Source: Desulfobacteraceae bacterium (lineage in GTDB: Bacteria > Desulfobacterota > Desulfobacteria > Desulfobacterales > Desulfobacteraceae). From it: DNA of 33,892 nt. The translations under genes and the position numbers were made by a program. Shown here piece after piece: positions 25,115-33,511 of the stretch; within the stretch, counting starts at the first letter, position 1, and each line of letters opens with the position of its first letter. Location of the stretch: positions 1 through 33,892 of the forward strand of contig JAIVHE010000298.1 of the NCBI GenBank assembly GCA_020201255.1. Direction: 5' to 3'. Below the pieces are notes generated by a model, which did no database searches, was not told the DNA's origin, and saw only the letters and a list, made by a program, of their open reading frames with translations.

Positions 25115-26101
25115 TTAATTTCTGTCCGTTTTCGGATGTCGCATCACATCAACTCTTTTCAGATTGGGGTCGATTTTCACAACGGCTATGTTTTCACCAG
25201 AACTCCGAAAATCTCCAATAGAGCCAAGCTGATATACGTTTATGGTGTCAAACAGGGTGTATTCCCGCCACTGGTGCTGGTGACCGGAAAATATGGCAAG
25301 GATTTTGTCTTTGTGGACGGCTGCGATCTCATAAAACCGGTCATTTTTATCAATGGACATGTCACTGAAAAATATGGACTGCAAAGTAAGTGAATCAGGG
25401 GTATCCATATCTTTTGCCGGCGGATGATGACAAAAAAGAATGGCGGGTTCAGGCCGGTTCAGAAGGGATTCCAGCCAGTCCATCTGCTCTGGATCAAAAG
25501 ATCCCTGGCATAAGGTTTCCGACCTGAAGCCCAGGCAGATAGTGAAAAGCGAATCCCCACGGTTGCTGTTTAAAAATATCATCTGAATCCCTTTATGAAT
25601 GAAGGAATAATACGGATCAATGTTCAGAACCTTTTTCCATACCGCCTCCACACTTTCCGGATTCAGGGTGGGAACATGATCCAGGGTGGTTAGATCAAAA
25701 CCCACATAGTAATCATGGTTGCCCAGGGCTATATGATATGGGAGAATCAGATGGTCAAATAAACGCTTGAACACTTCAGGGGGCGTATCACCTCTGCCTT
25801 GGTAATCATATGGATTTTCACTGAACAGGCATCCCACAAGATCCCCTGTTACCGCGACAAAGTCCGCATGTGCGTAATTTTCATTCATCAGGTCAACGGC
25901 AAGCATCAGGTTCGCCAGATTTCTCTGATTATTGAAAAATATGTCATCAGGATTCCCCGGCACACGTAGATGGATATCGGAAACAACAACAATTTCAAAT
26001 GGTTTGGTTTTTTCGGAAATATTCGTATCTGTCCAGCAGCCGCTGACAGTAACAGACAAAAAAACCATCAGGCAGATGTTTTTTTTTATGGTTGTTTTCA
26101 A
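25115..26101 (-). CDS. Calcineurin-like metallophosphoesterase lipoprotein
   Basis: I choose the TTG at 26101 (GGGGA upstream) because it gives a classic lipoprotein leader, MKTTIKKNICLMVFLSVTVSG|C, with lipid Cys22; earlier in-frame starts (up to 26230) put the leader mid-protein. The metallophosphoesterase motifs (PF00149) are in order: VSDIHLR (D42, H44), AVTGDLVG, LGNHDYY, LFCHHPP and FSGHQHQW. It should hydrolyse a phosphoester at a two-metal site on the periplasmic side; the substrate is unknown. It is transcribed toward gspF's 5' end (the two genes are in tandem on the minus strand, 100 bases apart) and shares no obvious function with T2SS. Confidence 0.82.
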   Translation of the reverse strand: MKTTIKKNICLMVFLSVTVSGCWTDTNISEKTKPFEIVVVSDIHLRVPGNPDDIFFNNQRNLANLMLAVDLMNENYAHADFVAVTGDLVGCLFSENPYDYQGRGDTPPEVFKRLFDHLILPYHIALGNHDYYVGFDLTTLDHVPTLNPESVEAVWKKVLNIDPYYSFIHKGIQMIFLNSNRGDSLFTICLGFRSETLCQGSFDPEQMDWLESLLNRPEPAILFCHHPPAKDMDTPDSLTLQSIFFSDMSIDKNDRFYEIAAVHKDKILAIFSGHQHQWREYTLFDTINVYQLGSIGDFRSSGENIAVVKIDPNLKRVDVMRHPKTDRN

Positions 26102-26437
26102 CAAGTTATCCCCGTGATATATTCGGTGATTGTCGGCCTTGGATATTTCCATAAGAGATGACACACTCATTTTGATAATATTTTTATACGCAACAGCCAA
26201 CAGCAGACTTAATTGCAAACCTGTCTGCATTCTTTCACATATTTAATTTTTTCAAAACGCAGACAAATTATCATGACAGTCCCATAAAAACAAGCAAATA
26301 AAAACGGCCTGAAGATCTGCAAAAAGGCTTCTCTCTTGATTTTTTTTCGGAGTATGATTGATATTCACATCAAGCCCCTTGATTTAATATCGTCCTTGTG
26401 TAAAAGTTCTTCGATACCGACATATTTGGAGCATCTG
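26102..26437. promoter_or_regulatory. Divergent intergenic region with a candidate sigma70 promoter
   Basis: About 336 AT-rich bases between the phosphoesterase and the plus-strand exported protein. TTGATT (26336-26341) and TGATAT (26359-26364) are 17 bases apart and could drive the plus-strand gene, with a leader of about 68 bases. The match to consensus is moderate. I see no other structure apart from longer upstream starts possible for either gene. Confidence 0.3.
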
Positions 26438-28183
26438 ATGATAAAAAAAATTGTTCTTGCTGTTATGTTGATTCTTGCTTTCAGTCCACCAAGCTTTTCA
26501 GAAACCCGCAATGTTTCGTTACTTGCCGAAAACATAAGAGAACACCTGCCGGATAATGCACAATCCTTGTATGACCGGAACACCTTGTATTTTACTGTCG
26601 GCCACTATCTGGCAAAACATCTTACCGCTGCAACATCAACCACCCGGGCACACCACCTGTTTGACCTGTACGCAAAACTGGTTGCAGAGATGCGGGCCCA
26701 CAGGGGTATTTTGCCTTTGAGTGCGGTATATTACGGTATGTTTGAATATATGGTTATACAAGATTTTTTGACCAGATCCGGTGTACAGCGTATCCATCAT
26801 ACGCCTGTTTCGGACCGGGCATACACAGGGATTGAAATATACCGGGGATTTGAGGAGTTTTATGCAGAAAAATTACGGTATGAATCCTTTTTATCACTGT
26901 ATGCCGCCACCCATTCCGATAGCTTTGTCTATGGGGGGTTGATCACAAAATATGTCGCTGTCTTTAACGGGTTGATGTTGAACCTGCATGCTACCATGTT
27001 AACCTGGGCAGGATTACTGGATGACGTCCTTTATGTAAAAACCAATGCTCCGGAATATTTTCCTTCCGACAGGATTACCATAACACTGACCGCAGACCAA
27101 ATGGACAATTTCACAATTGACGCCATCGCCATTACTGACGGGCAGAGGCAACAGGCACAGTTCAACAATTTTACTTATGGCGGCACGCATATATCCTTAG
27201 ATACGGTAGTACCGCAGTTTTCTGAATACAAAATCTTTGCAGTCCTTCCGGTTCCAGCAGGTGCGAATACGCTTTTTGATGAAGCACAGGTTAATATTGA
27301 CATCAAAAACCCTTTTCTCATTACCCCGGACCAGATACAATTTTCACCTTATCTGCTGGATGTATATGAAAATCACACCCTGAAAGGCACAAAACTGCTG
27401 CACCCCCTTGACTTCATATTCACGGGTGGATTTCCGGATGATCCGTCAACCGAAGAAAACGAAGCAGAGATAAATCTGGCAATACCAGGGGATTTCACCC
27501 ACCTGATCATGTATCTGGGAAGACTGGCGGACGGCACACCTGTGGGTGCGGAAATGACAACATCAATGGAAGAAAAACATTTTTCCATCAGATTGATCAA
27601 ACTGCTGGAAAAGGTGGATGACCCTTTTGACTCCAGCAGCCATGACTTGCCCCTGGTAACGGTAAACACAAAAAAATATAAACATGTAAACGCCCGGCGC
27701 CTGAACAGCGATGATCTGAACACGCTGTTTTATCACAGCCATGACATATACCAACGGGTGATCACAGATATCTACGATTCACTGGATTATCAATACCAAT
27801 TTTACTGGTCTGGAAACCTGGATGACAAAAACATTTATCTCATTGATGACGGACTTGCAGGCGGTGCAGCGTGCACTGATTATTGGCTGGCACTTTTTGA
27901 AGAGATCGCCGGTATATGCATAAAAGAGGCCCGAATGGACCGGACCGGCTTCATAGAGTACTATACCAGCGACCCTGTGGGCACAACCGTAAAAATTCCT
28001 GGATTGTTAAACCCGTTTCCCTTTGAGGTTTATGTGGCAAGCCTTCTCAATTCTTTTGGGTTTGCCGTCATAGATCCGGAACCTCACATCTTCTCTTGTG
28101 ACAATTCCACAGAAACAGGAATTGCCATACCGGATAAACTTTTTGGTTCAGCAGATCTGGTGGACATCAGATTTATCCATTAA
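26438..28183 (+). CDS. Exported protein of unknown function (581 aa)
   Basis: From the ATG at 26438 (GGAG upstream) there is a clear signal peptide, MIKKIVLAVMLILAFSPPSFS|ETR. I do not recognise the family. The N-terminal third is helical (ENIREHLPDNAQSLYDRNTLYF; HHLFDLYAKLVAEMRAH). The middle (about 215-300) looks beta-rich and Ig-like (DRITITLTADQMDNFTIDAIAI; EYKIFAVLPVPAGANTLF). The C-terminal part is acidic with several aromatic residues and ends at VDIRFIH. No lipobox, no C-terminal anchor and no catalytic motif were seen. Codon use resembles the neighbours. It is likely periplasmic or secreted; with a T2SS nearby, secretion is possible but unproven. Confidence 0.75.
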   Translation: MIKKIVLAVMLILAFSPPSFSETRNVSLLAENIREHLPDNAQSLYDRNTLYFTVGHYLAKHLTAATSTTRAHHLFDLYAKLVAEMRAHRGILPLSAVYYGMFEYMVIQDFLTRSGVQRIHHTPVSDRAYTGIEIYRGFEEFYAEKLRYESFLSLYAATHSDSFVYGGLITKYVAVFNGLMLNLHATMLTWAGLLDDVLYVKTNAPEYFPSDRITITLTADQMDNFTIDAIAITDGQRQQAQFNNFTYGGTHISLDTVVPQFSEYKIFAVLPVPAGANTLFDEAQVNIDIKNPFLITPDQIQFSPYLLDVYENHTLKGTKLLHPLDFIFTGGFPDDPSTEENEAEINLAIPGDFTHLIMYLGRLADGTPVGAEMTTSMEEKHFSIRLIKLLEKVDDPFDSSSHDLPLVTVNTKKYKHVNARRLNSDDLNTLFYHSHDIYQRVITDIYDSLDYQYQFYWSGNLDDKNIYLIDDGLAGGAACTDYWLALFEEIAGICIKEARMDRTGFIEYYTSDPVGTTVKIPGLLNPFPFEVYVASLLNSFGFAVIDPEPHIFSCDNSTETGIAIPDKLFGSADLVDIRFIH

Positions 28184-28396
28184 CAGAAAATTGCCGCTGG
28201 TTTTCTGGCATCCACCATTACTTTTTTGTCTGTTACAGGTAAAAGCAGTCCTGTTTTGGTACCTGAAATATGAACCTCACGCAAAAAAAACCTTTCAAGA
28301 ATAAGCTTTTTCCGTTTATAGGCATTATCGGCCCGAATCTTTTTTTTGCATACATCACAACCCCATTAGTTCCGGGGCAATTTTACTGCTGCCGTG

Positions 28397-28549
28397 CTAT
28401 TGCAACTTACCCTTGTTCTGCTCAGCCTGTTCCTTTATCTGGGTTTCGAGCTGTTTCAGGCCGTTGGCCAGTCCATTGACAAAATTGTTGGCCTGGCTCA
28501 CCGGGATGATCAATGTTCCGACGTCCACAGTTGCATTGTCCGCAGGCAT
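28397..28549 (-). CDS. Short coding-like minus-strand frame (50 aa), probably a 5'-truncated gene tail
   Basis: From an ATG at 28549 the frame reads MPADNATVDVGTLIIPVSQA, continues NNFVNGLANGLKQLE, and ends in a charged helix EQAEQNKGKLQ before TAG. Third positions are GC-rich, as in nearby genes, and the tail looks like a real helical protein end. The opposite-strand translation here (MFCSACSFIW...) does not. No ribosome-binding site precedes the ATG, and the upstream DNA is the sense strand of the BACON-like gene, so the original 5' end is probably missing. I do not recognise the family. A chance open frame remains possible. Confidence 0.35.
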   Translation of the reverse strand: MPADNATVDVGTLIIPVSQANNFVNGLANGLKQLETQIKEQAEQNKGKLQ

Positions 28550-30479
28550 ACTGACTGTTCTGCTGTTGACCGGCTGGCTGACTGCATCGGCATCGGCATT
28601 TACCGCTGGTGAACTGAAGGTATCACCCGAGGCGATCGAGATCGGTACGGTCAGACTTCTTCCCGGGACCGCATCCGGATCTTTCTCCTTCAGTATCGCT
28701 GTTGTGGGCGGCCCTGTTCCCGATGCTCCTGTGCAAGCAGAAGAAGAAGAAGCAGAAAGTGCAGAGGAAACCGCCTCCTTTTTTGCGGCAACCGATGCAC
28801 CATGGATAACCCTTTCGTCAGCAGAAGGAGAAGCACCCGGTTCCATCACGGCAGAGGTTACCGTTTCTGAAGGCATGGGAGAAGGCAGATGGGACGGCAA
28901 CATCACCATCATGTCCGGTCTGGACCCTGATACTGATCCTGTTTCAATACCGGTTTCCCTGACAGTGGTACGCAGTATTGGTGATCAGTTAACGGTTTCA
29001 CCAACCAGTCTGAATCTGGTTGTCACGGAAAAAAATGCAGGACAACAGACCTTTCCCGTTGATATTATCAATGCCGACCCGGACAAATCCGCGTATGACT
29101 GGAGCGCCCAGACAGATGCCGCATGGTTGACCCTGTCCAGATATTCCGGTACAGGTAATGACACCATTTCCCTGACAGCAAATCCACAGCTTTTGTCCAT
29201 GAATGAAGATTTTGACGGGGATGGTATGCTGGACGGCGCAACCGGTACCGTAATCTTCAGATCCAACTTGAATTCAGAACAAAATGCAGATCCGGTGGTC
29301 TTGACGGTTCAGCTCAGAACCGCCCGGTCAACCGATCTGTCCGTGCATCCGGGACAGCTGTTCTGGAGTATTGAAAAAGATGCGGCTTCCGGTGAAATTT
29401 CCTTTGATCCACAGATTCTTCAGGTTTTTTCAGGACCGGCCGGGTGGACAGCATCCACTGATGTCAACTTTCTTTCCATCGACAACGGTGCCGGCCAGGT
29501 CAGCGCAGACCCGTATGGTCAACTGTCGGTTTCCCCGGTTTCCGGTCTTGTCAGGGCAATGGAGTATGGGAATCACACAGGCACCATAACGATATCCGAT
29601 CGATACAGCCAGTTTTTTCGCAATATACCGGTAACCATCAATATCAGGCGCCCGGGTGAACCAGTTTCCTTGCCTGTTCCGGCACCGGAAATGTATCAGA
29701 TCTCCCCCTACTACAGCATGATTGAAACCGCCGCAGCCAGTCAACTGCACCTGCAACTGCCCGTACCTGACAGCCTGGTGTACCACCCTACACCGATGAT
29801 GTGCCAGGATGCCGGCGGACAATGGCTTGACCCGGACAATGTACCCGGAAATCTCAATGAATACTGCAGCCTGAACCAGTATGTATATGTGCTGATGGAA
29901 TTCCCCCAGATGGCGCCTGGCCTGGTGTACGCCTGGGACAAATTCGGACAATTCTTTCTTGCCTATAACAACGGCATAAAAACCAGCGGAGCAGATGCCC
30001 ATACCTATGCGGACGGTCCTGTGCCGTTCATTCCGTTCGGTCCGGTCCAGCTGCTGGAATACCATGGCTCCATGGTGATCAGCACCCGGGTCGGCGCAGA
30101 CCTGAACACAGCCGTTGAAACCCAGCGCATCCAGATCAACCTCAGAACCCTGGAAGGCACATGGAACGTAACCGAATCCTATAATGGAATGCTGTACAGT
30201 TACGGCAATGCCAATCTGCTGAATTTGAATCGAAAACCGGCAGAACCCGGATATTACACCGGCACATGGGGCACCACCCCGGTTACAGTGGTACCCGGGG
30301 ACGGGATTACATATCTGCATCAGCTGTCCTTCATGCAATACGGCATTACCTTCACCTATGAGATACAAACCCTTTCCGCCGGTCAAATGTCGGGAAGATG
30401 GCGGTTCACATGGCCTGGCGGCGCAGGCAACTGGGAAACATTTCAGGCCGGCCGCCAATTGCAGCTTCCATCATGGTAG
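28506..30479 (+). CDS. Exported multi-domain protein with BACON-like repeats
   Basis: 657 residues from the ATG at 28506; the start is uncertain because this ATG lies inside the minus-strand coding-like frame, and the n-region (MINVPTSTVALSAG) lacks the usual positive charge. The hydrophobic core ILTVLLLTGWLTASASA|FTAG is a clear signal sequence. Three beta-sandwich modules follow, beginning LKVSPEAIEIG, LTVSPTSLNLVV and LSVHPGQLFWSI, each with a W-(I/L)-T-L or similar and a G-x-I-x-I strand, resembling BACON (PF13004). A Glu-rich linker sits in the first. The C-terminal about 250 residues form another domain (YYTGTWGTTPVTV) that I do not recognise. Likely a cell-surface or secreted protein. 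Confidence 0.7.
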   Translation: MINVPTSTVALSAGILTVLLLTGWLTASASAFTAGELKVSPEAIEIGTVRLLPGTASGSFSFSIAVVGGPVPDAPVQAEEEEAESAEETASFFAATDAPWITLSSAEGEAPGSITAEVTVSEGMGEGRWDGNITIMSGLDPDTDPVSIPVSLTVVRSIGDQLTVSPTSLNLVVTEKNAGQQTFPVDIINADPDKSAYDWSAQTDAAWLTLSRYSGTGNDTISLTANPQLLSMNEDFDGDGMLDGATGTVIFRSNLNSEQNADPVVLTVQLRTARSTDLSVHPGQLFWSIEKDAASGEISFDPQILQVFSGPAGWTASTDVNFLSIDNGAGQVSADPYGQLSVSPVSGLVRAMEYGNHTGTITISDRYSQFFRNIPVTINIRRPGEPVSLPVPAPEMYQISPYYSMIETAAASQLHLQLPVPDSLVYHPTPMMCQDAGGQWLDPDNVPGNLNEYCSLNQYVYVLMEFPQMAPGLVYAWDKFGQFFLAYNNGIKTSGADAHTYADGPVPFIPFGPVQLLEYHGSMVISTRVGADLNTAVETQRIQINLRTLEGTWNVTESYNGMLYSYGNANLLNLNRKPAEPGYYTGTWGTTPVTVVPGDGITYLHQLSFMQYGITFTYEIQTLSAGQMSGRWRFTWPGGAGNWETFQAGRQLQLPSW

Positions 30480-30525
30480 GCGTTGTGAATAAGGAAACAA
30501 ATTTTTATCCTCTGAGGAGATAACA

Positions 30526-31779
30526 ATGAAAACAATACAGGTGGTTATCACAACAATTCTGGCGGCTTTTCTTTTCACCGCCTGCGGAACTGCGACTGTT
30601 GACTCCATTCATCCGGTGGTTCGTACGGCCAATCTGGGAAACGAAAAAACCATTGTCATCCTTCCCTTTGCCGATTACACGCCGGCAGACTCTCCTGTGG
30701 GATACTGGCGCCGGAACATGCTGATAATGGAAGCGCTGCAGGATGAGATCCTGCGTTTCGGATATGCCCCTGCCGTCAGCGAAGATGTCATTTCTTATCT
30801 TTCCCAAAAAAAGATTATCAACCAGAATACGGTGCCCGAGCTGTCAAGTGCCAATACCGTACTGCAGGCGGAACTGGCCAAGGACTGGTCCGATATCATG
30901 AAAAGTGAAATTGCCAAAGTCCTGCATGCAAATCTGCAAAAACAAAATCTGGAGACATCTCATGATCCCGATGCCCAGTATAAATCCATCGCCCTGGACC
31001 ACAACGCCATTCAGGAAATCGGCATGGCATTCAATGCCGACTATGTAGTCAGAGGCCGTATAATAGTGTTCAAAAACGGCAGAGAAGACAGTTTCAACCC
31101 ATTACAAACCGGTGTACTTCCTTTTTTCTTCAATACCGGATCACGAGCGCTGTTCGGCATTGCGGAATCGGAAAACTATGAAATGATTGATAAAATGGCC
31201 ATCGGCGGTATATTGGGCGCTGCTGTTTCCATGAATGACTGGCCCGTGGACAGTGACACGACAACTTCTCTGGGAGGCGGGCATCCGCGCTTTGGCGGCG
31301 GCTTGATCACAGAAACATCCTATTCAGACTGGAATACAGCGATATGGGGTGTTGCAGGCGCCGGTCTGGCCCACCTTGCCCACAAAGGCGGGCGCGTTGA
31401 CAATGCCGTTGTCCAGCTAAGAATGATCGTGCAAAACACCAGAAACGGTGAAATCGTATGGACAAATCGGGCAGAAGTGAAAACAATGACCCAGAGTGCC
31501 TTCAACAAAAAAGATGGTGACGTCCTTATGGCCCGGGCCATTCAGCAGGTTTGTGAACGACTTTTTGACAATTTTGTTGCCTCCGATGCTGACAGGCGGG
31601 TTGTCCGCATGTATGATGACGGTACTTTCTATGTCACCCCAGCGGGGGGTCTTAAAGCCCACAGCAATCCCCTTGATCCCATACATATTGAATCCCCGGC
31701 CGCTGTTTCGAAAGACCGAAAGACCTTCAAACCGCTATCGGAAACCCGTGACCCGGTCAAAACGGCTGTCGAACGCTGA
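30526..31779 (+). CDS. Outer-membrane lipoprotein, CsgG/GNA1162-like
   Basis: 417 residues behind a strong ribosome-binding site (GAGGAGATAAC). The leader MKTIQVVITTILAAFLFTA|C has a lipobox with Cys20. KTIVILPFADYTPAD and the later FNADYVVRGRIIVF and LRMIVQNTRNGEIVW are the strands of the CsgG/GNA1162 type of lipoprotein fold, where a nucleotide-binding-like alpha/beta domain faces the periplasm. Members act in curli export or have unknown envelope roles; no csg partners are here. A Gly-rich stretch (about 245-290) may be an insert. It starts 46 bases after the BACON-like gene and is probably cotranscribed with it. The fold assignment is tentative. Confidence 0.65.
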   Translation: MKTIQVVITTILAAFLFTACGTATVDSIHPVVRTANLGNEKTIVILPFADYTPADSPVGYWRRNMLIMEALQDEILRFGYAPAVSEDVISYLSQKKIINQNTVPELSSANTVLQAELAKDWSDIMKSEIAKVLHANLQKQNLETSHDPDAQYKSIALDHNAIQEIGMAFNADYVVRGRIIVFKNGREDSFNPLQTGVLPFFFNTGSRALFGIAESENYEMIDKMAIGGILGAAVSMNDWPVDSDTTTSLGGGHPRFGGGLITETSYSDWNTAIWGVAGAGLAHLAHKGGRVDNAVVQLRMIVQNTRNGEIVWTNRAEVKTMTQSAFNKKDGDVLMARAIQQVCERLFDNFVASDADRRVVRMYDDGTFYVTPAGGLKAHSNPLDPIHIESPAAVSKDRKTFKPLSETRDPVKTAVER

Positions 31780-31805
31780 TGCCATTTGATTTCATGGATT
31801 TCCTG

Positions 31806-31949
31806 CAAAGGAGAAGGTTTTTGTCCCGCGACAGGAACAAAACACAGGCGAAAATTGTAAAAAGTATAGTTTCCATAATGCGGGAGACTGTAATAAAGGA
31901 TTGAATATTTGTCTATGATTTCAGGCAGGACGAATAAATACGAGGGACA
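31806..31949 (-). mobile_element. IS remnant A (5' end of a transposase gene plus left terminus)
   Basis: This stretch aligns without gaps to 33714-33857 (constant offset 1908), with about 80 percent identity by eye. On the minus strand it holds the terminus TGTCCCTCGTATTTATTCG, a leader, and the ATG at 31876 of a transposase frame beginning METILFTIFACVLFLSRDKN. Similarity stops at about 31806, 24 codons in, close to the stop of the lipoprotein gene. It is a 5'-end remnant only. Confidence 0.7.
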
Positions 31950-31970
31950 CCCCAATTATTCAATTATTCA

Positions 31971-32741
31971 CTATTGAAATGAAATCACATCATCATCTCC
32001 CAGAAAAGAGACGACATCCCGGTTTTTTACAGCAGCTTGTTCCTGCACTTTTGACATTTTTTCAAAAATTTGTATGTTGCCCATGGACAGCATCTGAGCG
32101 TAAGCAATTGGCAGGCTGCCTGCTTTGCGGAGTTTCAGAAACCAGTCATCATCCAGGCTGTTCAGCTTTGCCTCGTCTATTCGGTACAGCCCGGTAACGG
32201 GTTCTTCCCGATCTCCCAGTTTGATTTTCAACGACCATTCTGTCAGAAGGTCCGCATCTGCCAGAGATGCCACAGCCGCATCAGTTGCGGTCTTGTTCTG
32301 TTCCACCTGAGATAAAAATTGCAGTATGTCCTTCACGGGTTTGGATAATTCTTTGTTGTCATCAAAAAACGGTTCCCCTGCATTTTTATCTTCATTGACC
32401 AGCCCGGAATCTTCATCAACACACAGCAGCATTTCATTCTTCGGCCCTCCCCTTGCCAGGCGGAACGGATACCCCCTGAAAGCGGAAGGGATATATTTTC
32501 CCAGCCATTGCCCGCTGGGAGCCACAAACAGGTTGGTACCGGGGGTGAGAGACAGCACCGCAACCAGCATAAAATGGTCTTTCTGTTTTACAAAAGCAAG
32601 GGGCATGCTTAGGGATGCATTGGGTATTTCTGCGCTCACCAGAGGGGCGATGCACTCTTTGCCGGCAAAGTTATAGGAAGTAAATCTTGTCCAGGATTTA
32701 TCGGCGTGGTTGTTTTTGGTGATGGCGGATAGATGTGTCAT
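31971..32741 (-). CDS. SapC family protein
   Basis: 256 residues matching the SapC family (PF07277): VSAEIPNASLSMPLAFVK, MLVAVLSLTPGTNLFVAPSGQWLGKYIPSAFRGYPFRLA, LLCVDEDSGLV, GEPFFDDNKELSKPVKDILQFL, and YRIDEAKLNSLDDDWFLKLRKAGSLPIAYAQMLSMGNIQ. Length is usual. The family was named from surface-array work in Campylobacter, but its biochemical role is unclear; no signal peptide or membrane helix is visible, so it is likely cytoplasmic. No S-layer or other sap gene is nearby. It stands alone between two IS remnants, and its ATG has only a weak, distant AAGGA, which suggests acquired or displaced DNA. Confidence 0.85.
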   Translation of the reverse strand: MTHLSAITKNNHADKSWTRFTSYNFAGKECIAPLVSAEIPNASLSMPLAFVKQKDHFMLVAVLSLTPGTNLFVAPSGQWLGKYIPSAFRGYPFRLARGGPKNEMLLCVDEDSGLVNEDKNAGEPFFDDNKELSKPVKDILQFLSQVEQNKTATDAAVASLADADLLTEWSLKIKLGDREEPVTGLYRIDEAKLNSLDDDWFLKLRKAGSLPIAYAQMLSMGNIQIFEKMSKVQEQAAVKNRDVVSFLGDDDVISFQ

Positions 32742-32859
32742 AGGGTATTTGGGTCCTTGCGGATATCTGGATTAACAAAATTTGCATGGCAATAATGGTG
32801 TAAAAGCTACTGCCGTGCAGTATGCTCACAAAATCATGGTTTGTACAGTCACTGAAATC

Positions 32860-32920
32860 ATAGTAAATGAAGAAAAAATTGTCAATGATTTCAGGTAAGA
32901 CGGAATGAATACGAGGGACA
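32860..32920. mobile_element. IS remnant B (left terminus only)
   Basis: GTCAATGATTTCAGGTAAGA and the terminal ACGAGGGACA (32881-32920) match the outer 39 bases of copy C (33819-33857) with one extra base. Similarity fades leftward before the transposase ATG. It has the same orientation as copies A and C. The stop of the DUF2442 remnant lies two bases beyond the terminus. Confidence 0.6.
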
Positions 32921-32921
32921 G

Positions 32922-33108
32922 CTATATGATGGCCAAAGATCTATCATACAAAGTTTCAGGTGCAATATCGATATTCCCTGGCCATACAACTGTTCCATGC
33001 TCAACTCGTGCAGCCATAAAAATAGAACCTTTCAGCCGATAAAATGGTCGTTTGTCAATGATAGAAGTCATATCAAACAAACGCTTTTCACCATTTTCAT
33101 CCTTATTG
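32922..33108 (-). pseudogene. DUF2442 remnant lacking its N-terminus
   Basis: On the minus strand the frame reads NKDENGEKRLFDMTSIIDK, then FYRLKG and VVWPGNIDIAPETLYDRS before TAG, the conserved core of DUF2442 (PF10387). There is no start codon in frame before the core: a TAA lies just upstream, and the first about 15 residues of the usual domain are absent. A nearby ATG in another frame (MKMVKSV, resembling a DUF2442 start) stops after ten codons, suggesting an internal deletion or frameshift. The DUF4160 stop is about 10 bases upstream. DUF2442 proteins often pair with DUF4160, so this was probably the second gene of that module. Confidence 0.65.
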
Positions 33109-33111
33109 TTT

Positions 33112-33381
33112 TTATCTTAATGGTTCGATACGGAAAGGTTCCTCACCTGCGATTGCAAGCTCCCAATTAGCAAGTAGTTCATCTTTGTAGAGATCTACCC
33201 ACACCTGTAGCATTTTCAATTGTTTAGGTGGGATACTACCAGCAAGAACGGCTCCATCGTCAATCGAAACTGAAGCTTTCATACCCTGATAACGCGCATC
33301 AATATGAGGTAAATGATGACGTTCATTCTCCTCAAAAAAAATAGATACTATAATCCCGTAAAACATGCAGATTGTTGGCAT
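33112..33381 (-). CDS. DUF4160 domain protein
   Basis: 89 residues from the ATG at 33381, which has a perfect AGGAGG five bases upstream; a TTG at 33399 is in frame but lies before that site. The sequence MPTICMFYGIIVSIFFEENERHHLPHID...YQGMKASVSIDDG, then LAGSIPPKQLKMLQVWVDLYKDELLANWELA, is the full DUF4160 (PF13711) pattern. The family is small and of unknown function, usually next to DUF2442 and often in mobile, toxin-antitoxin-like settings. A good promoter lies 44 bases upstream. The downstream partner is broken, so only half of the pair remains intact. Confidence 0.88.
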   Translation of the reverse strand: MPTICMFYGIIVSIFFEENERHHLPHIDARYQGMKASVSIDDGAVLAGSIPPKQLKMLQVWVDLYKDELLANWELAIAGEEPFRIEPLR

Positions 33382-33424
33382 GAAACCTCCTGAAAGCAAT
33401 TGATTCTTAATGAAATCATACTAA

Positions 33425-33453
33425 AGAATACGAGAGATAGTGAGTATTGTCAA
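33425..33453 (-). promoter_or_regulatory. Sigma70-type promoter of the DUF4160 gene
   Basis: On the minus strand a perfect -35 TTGACA (33453-33448) and a -10 TATTCT (33430-33425) are separated by exactly 17 bases. Transcription would start near 33418, leaving a leader of about 37 bases before the AGGAGG and ATG of the DUF4160 gene. Confidence 0.65.
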
Positions 33454-33511
33454 GCAGACTGCGGAAAACCCAGCGAATAACCTTGGTCCGAAAAAGTATA
33501 GGTGAGAAATG

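Noticed and set aside
23812-28549. Simple two-break inversion of this block
   Set aside because: Virtual flipping does not rejoin the TPR gene to a plausible C-terminus nor gspF to its usual last residues, so the two junctions do not reconcile by one inversion.
29430-30458. 342-residue minus-strand open frame
   Set aside because: Antisense of the BACON-like gene, whose sense strand has a signal peptide and repeated modules.
33418-33445. TCTCTCGTATTC resembling the IS terminus TGTCCCTCGTATT
   Set aside because: The resemblance is short and it lies inside a good promoter spacer and -10; no further IS-like sequence follows, so a fourth copy is not claimed.
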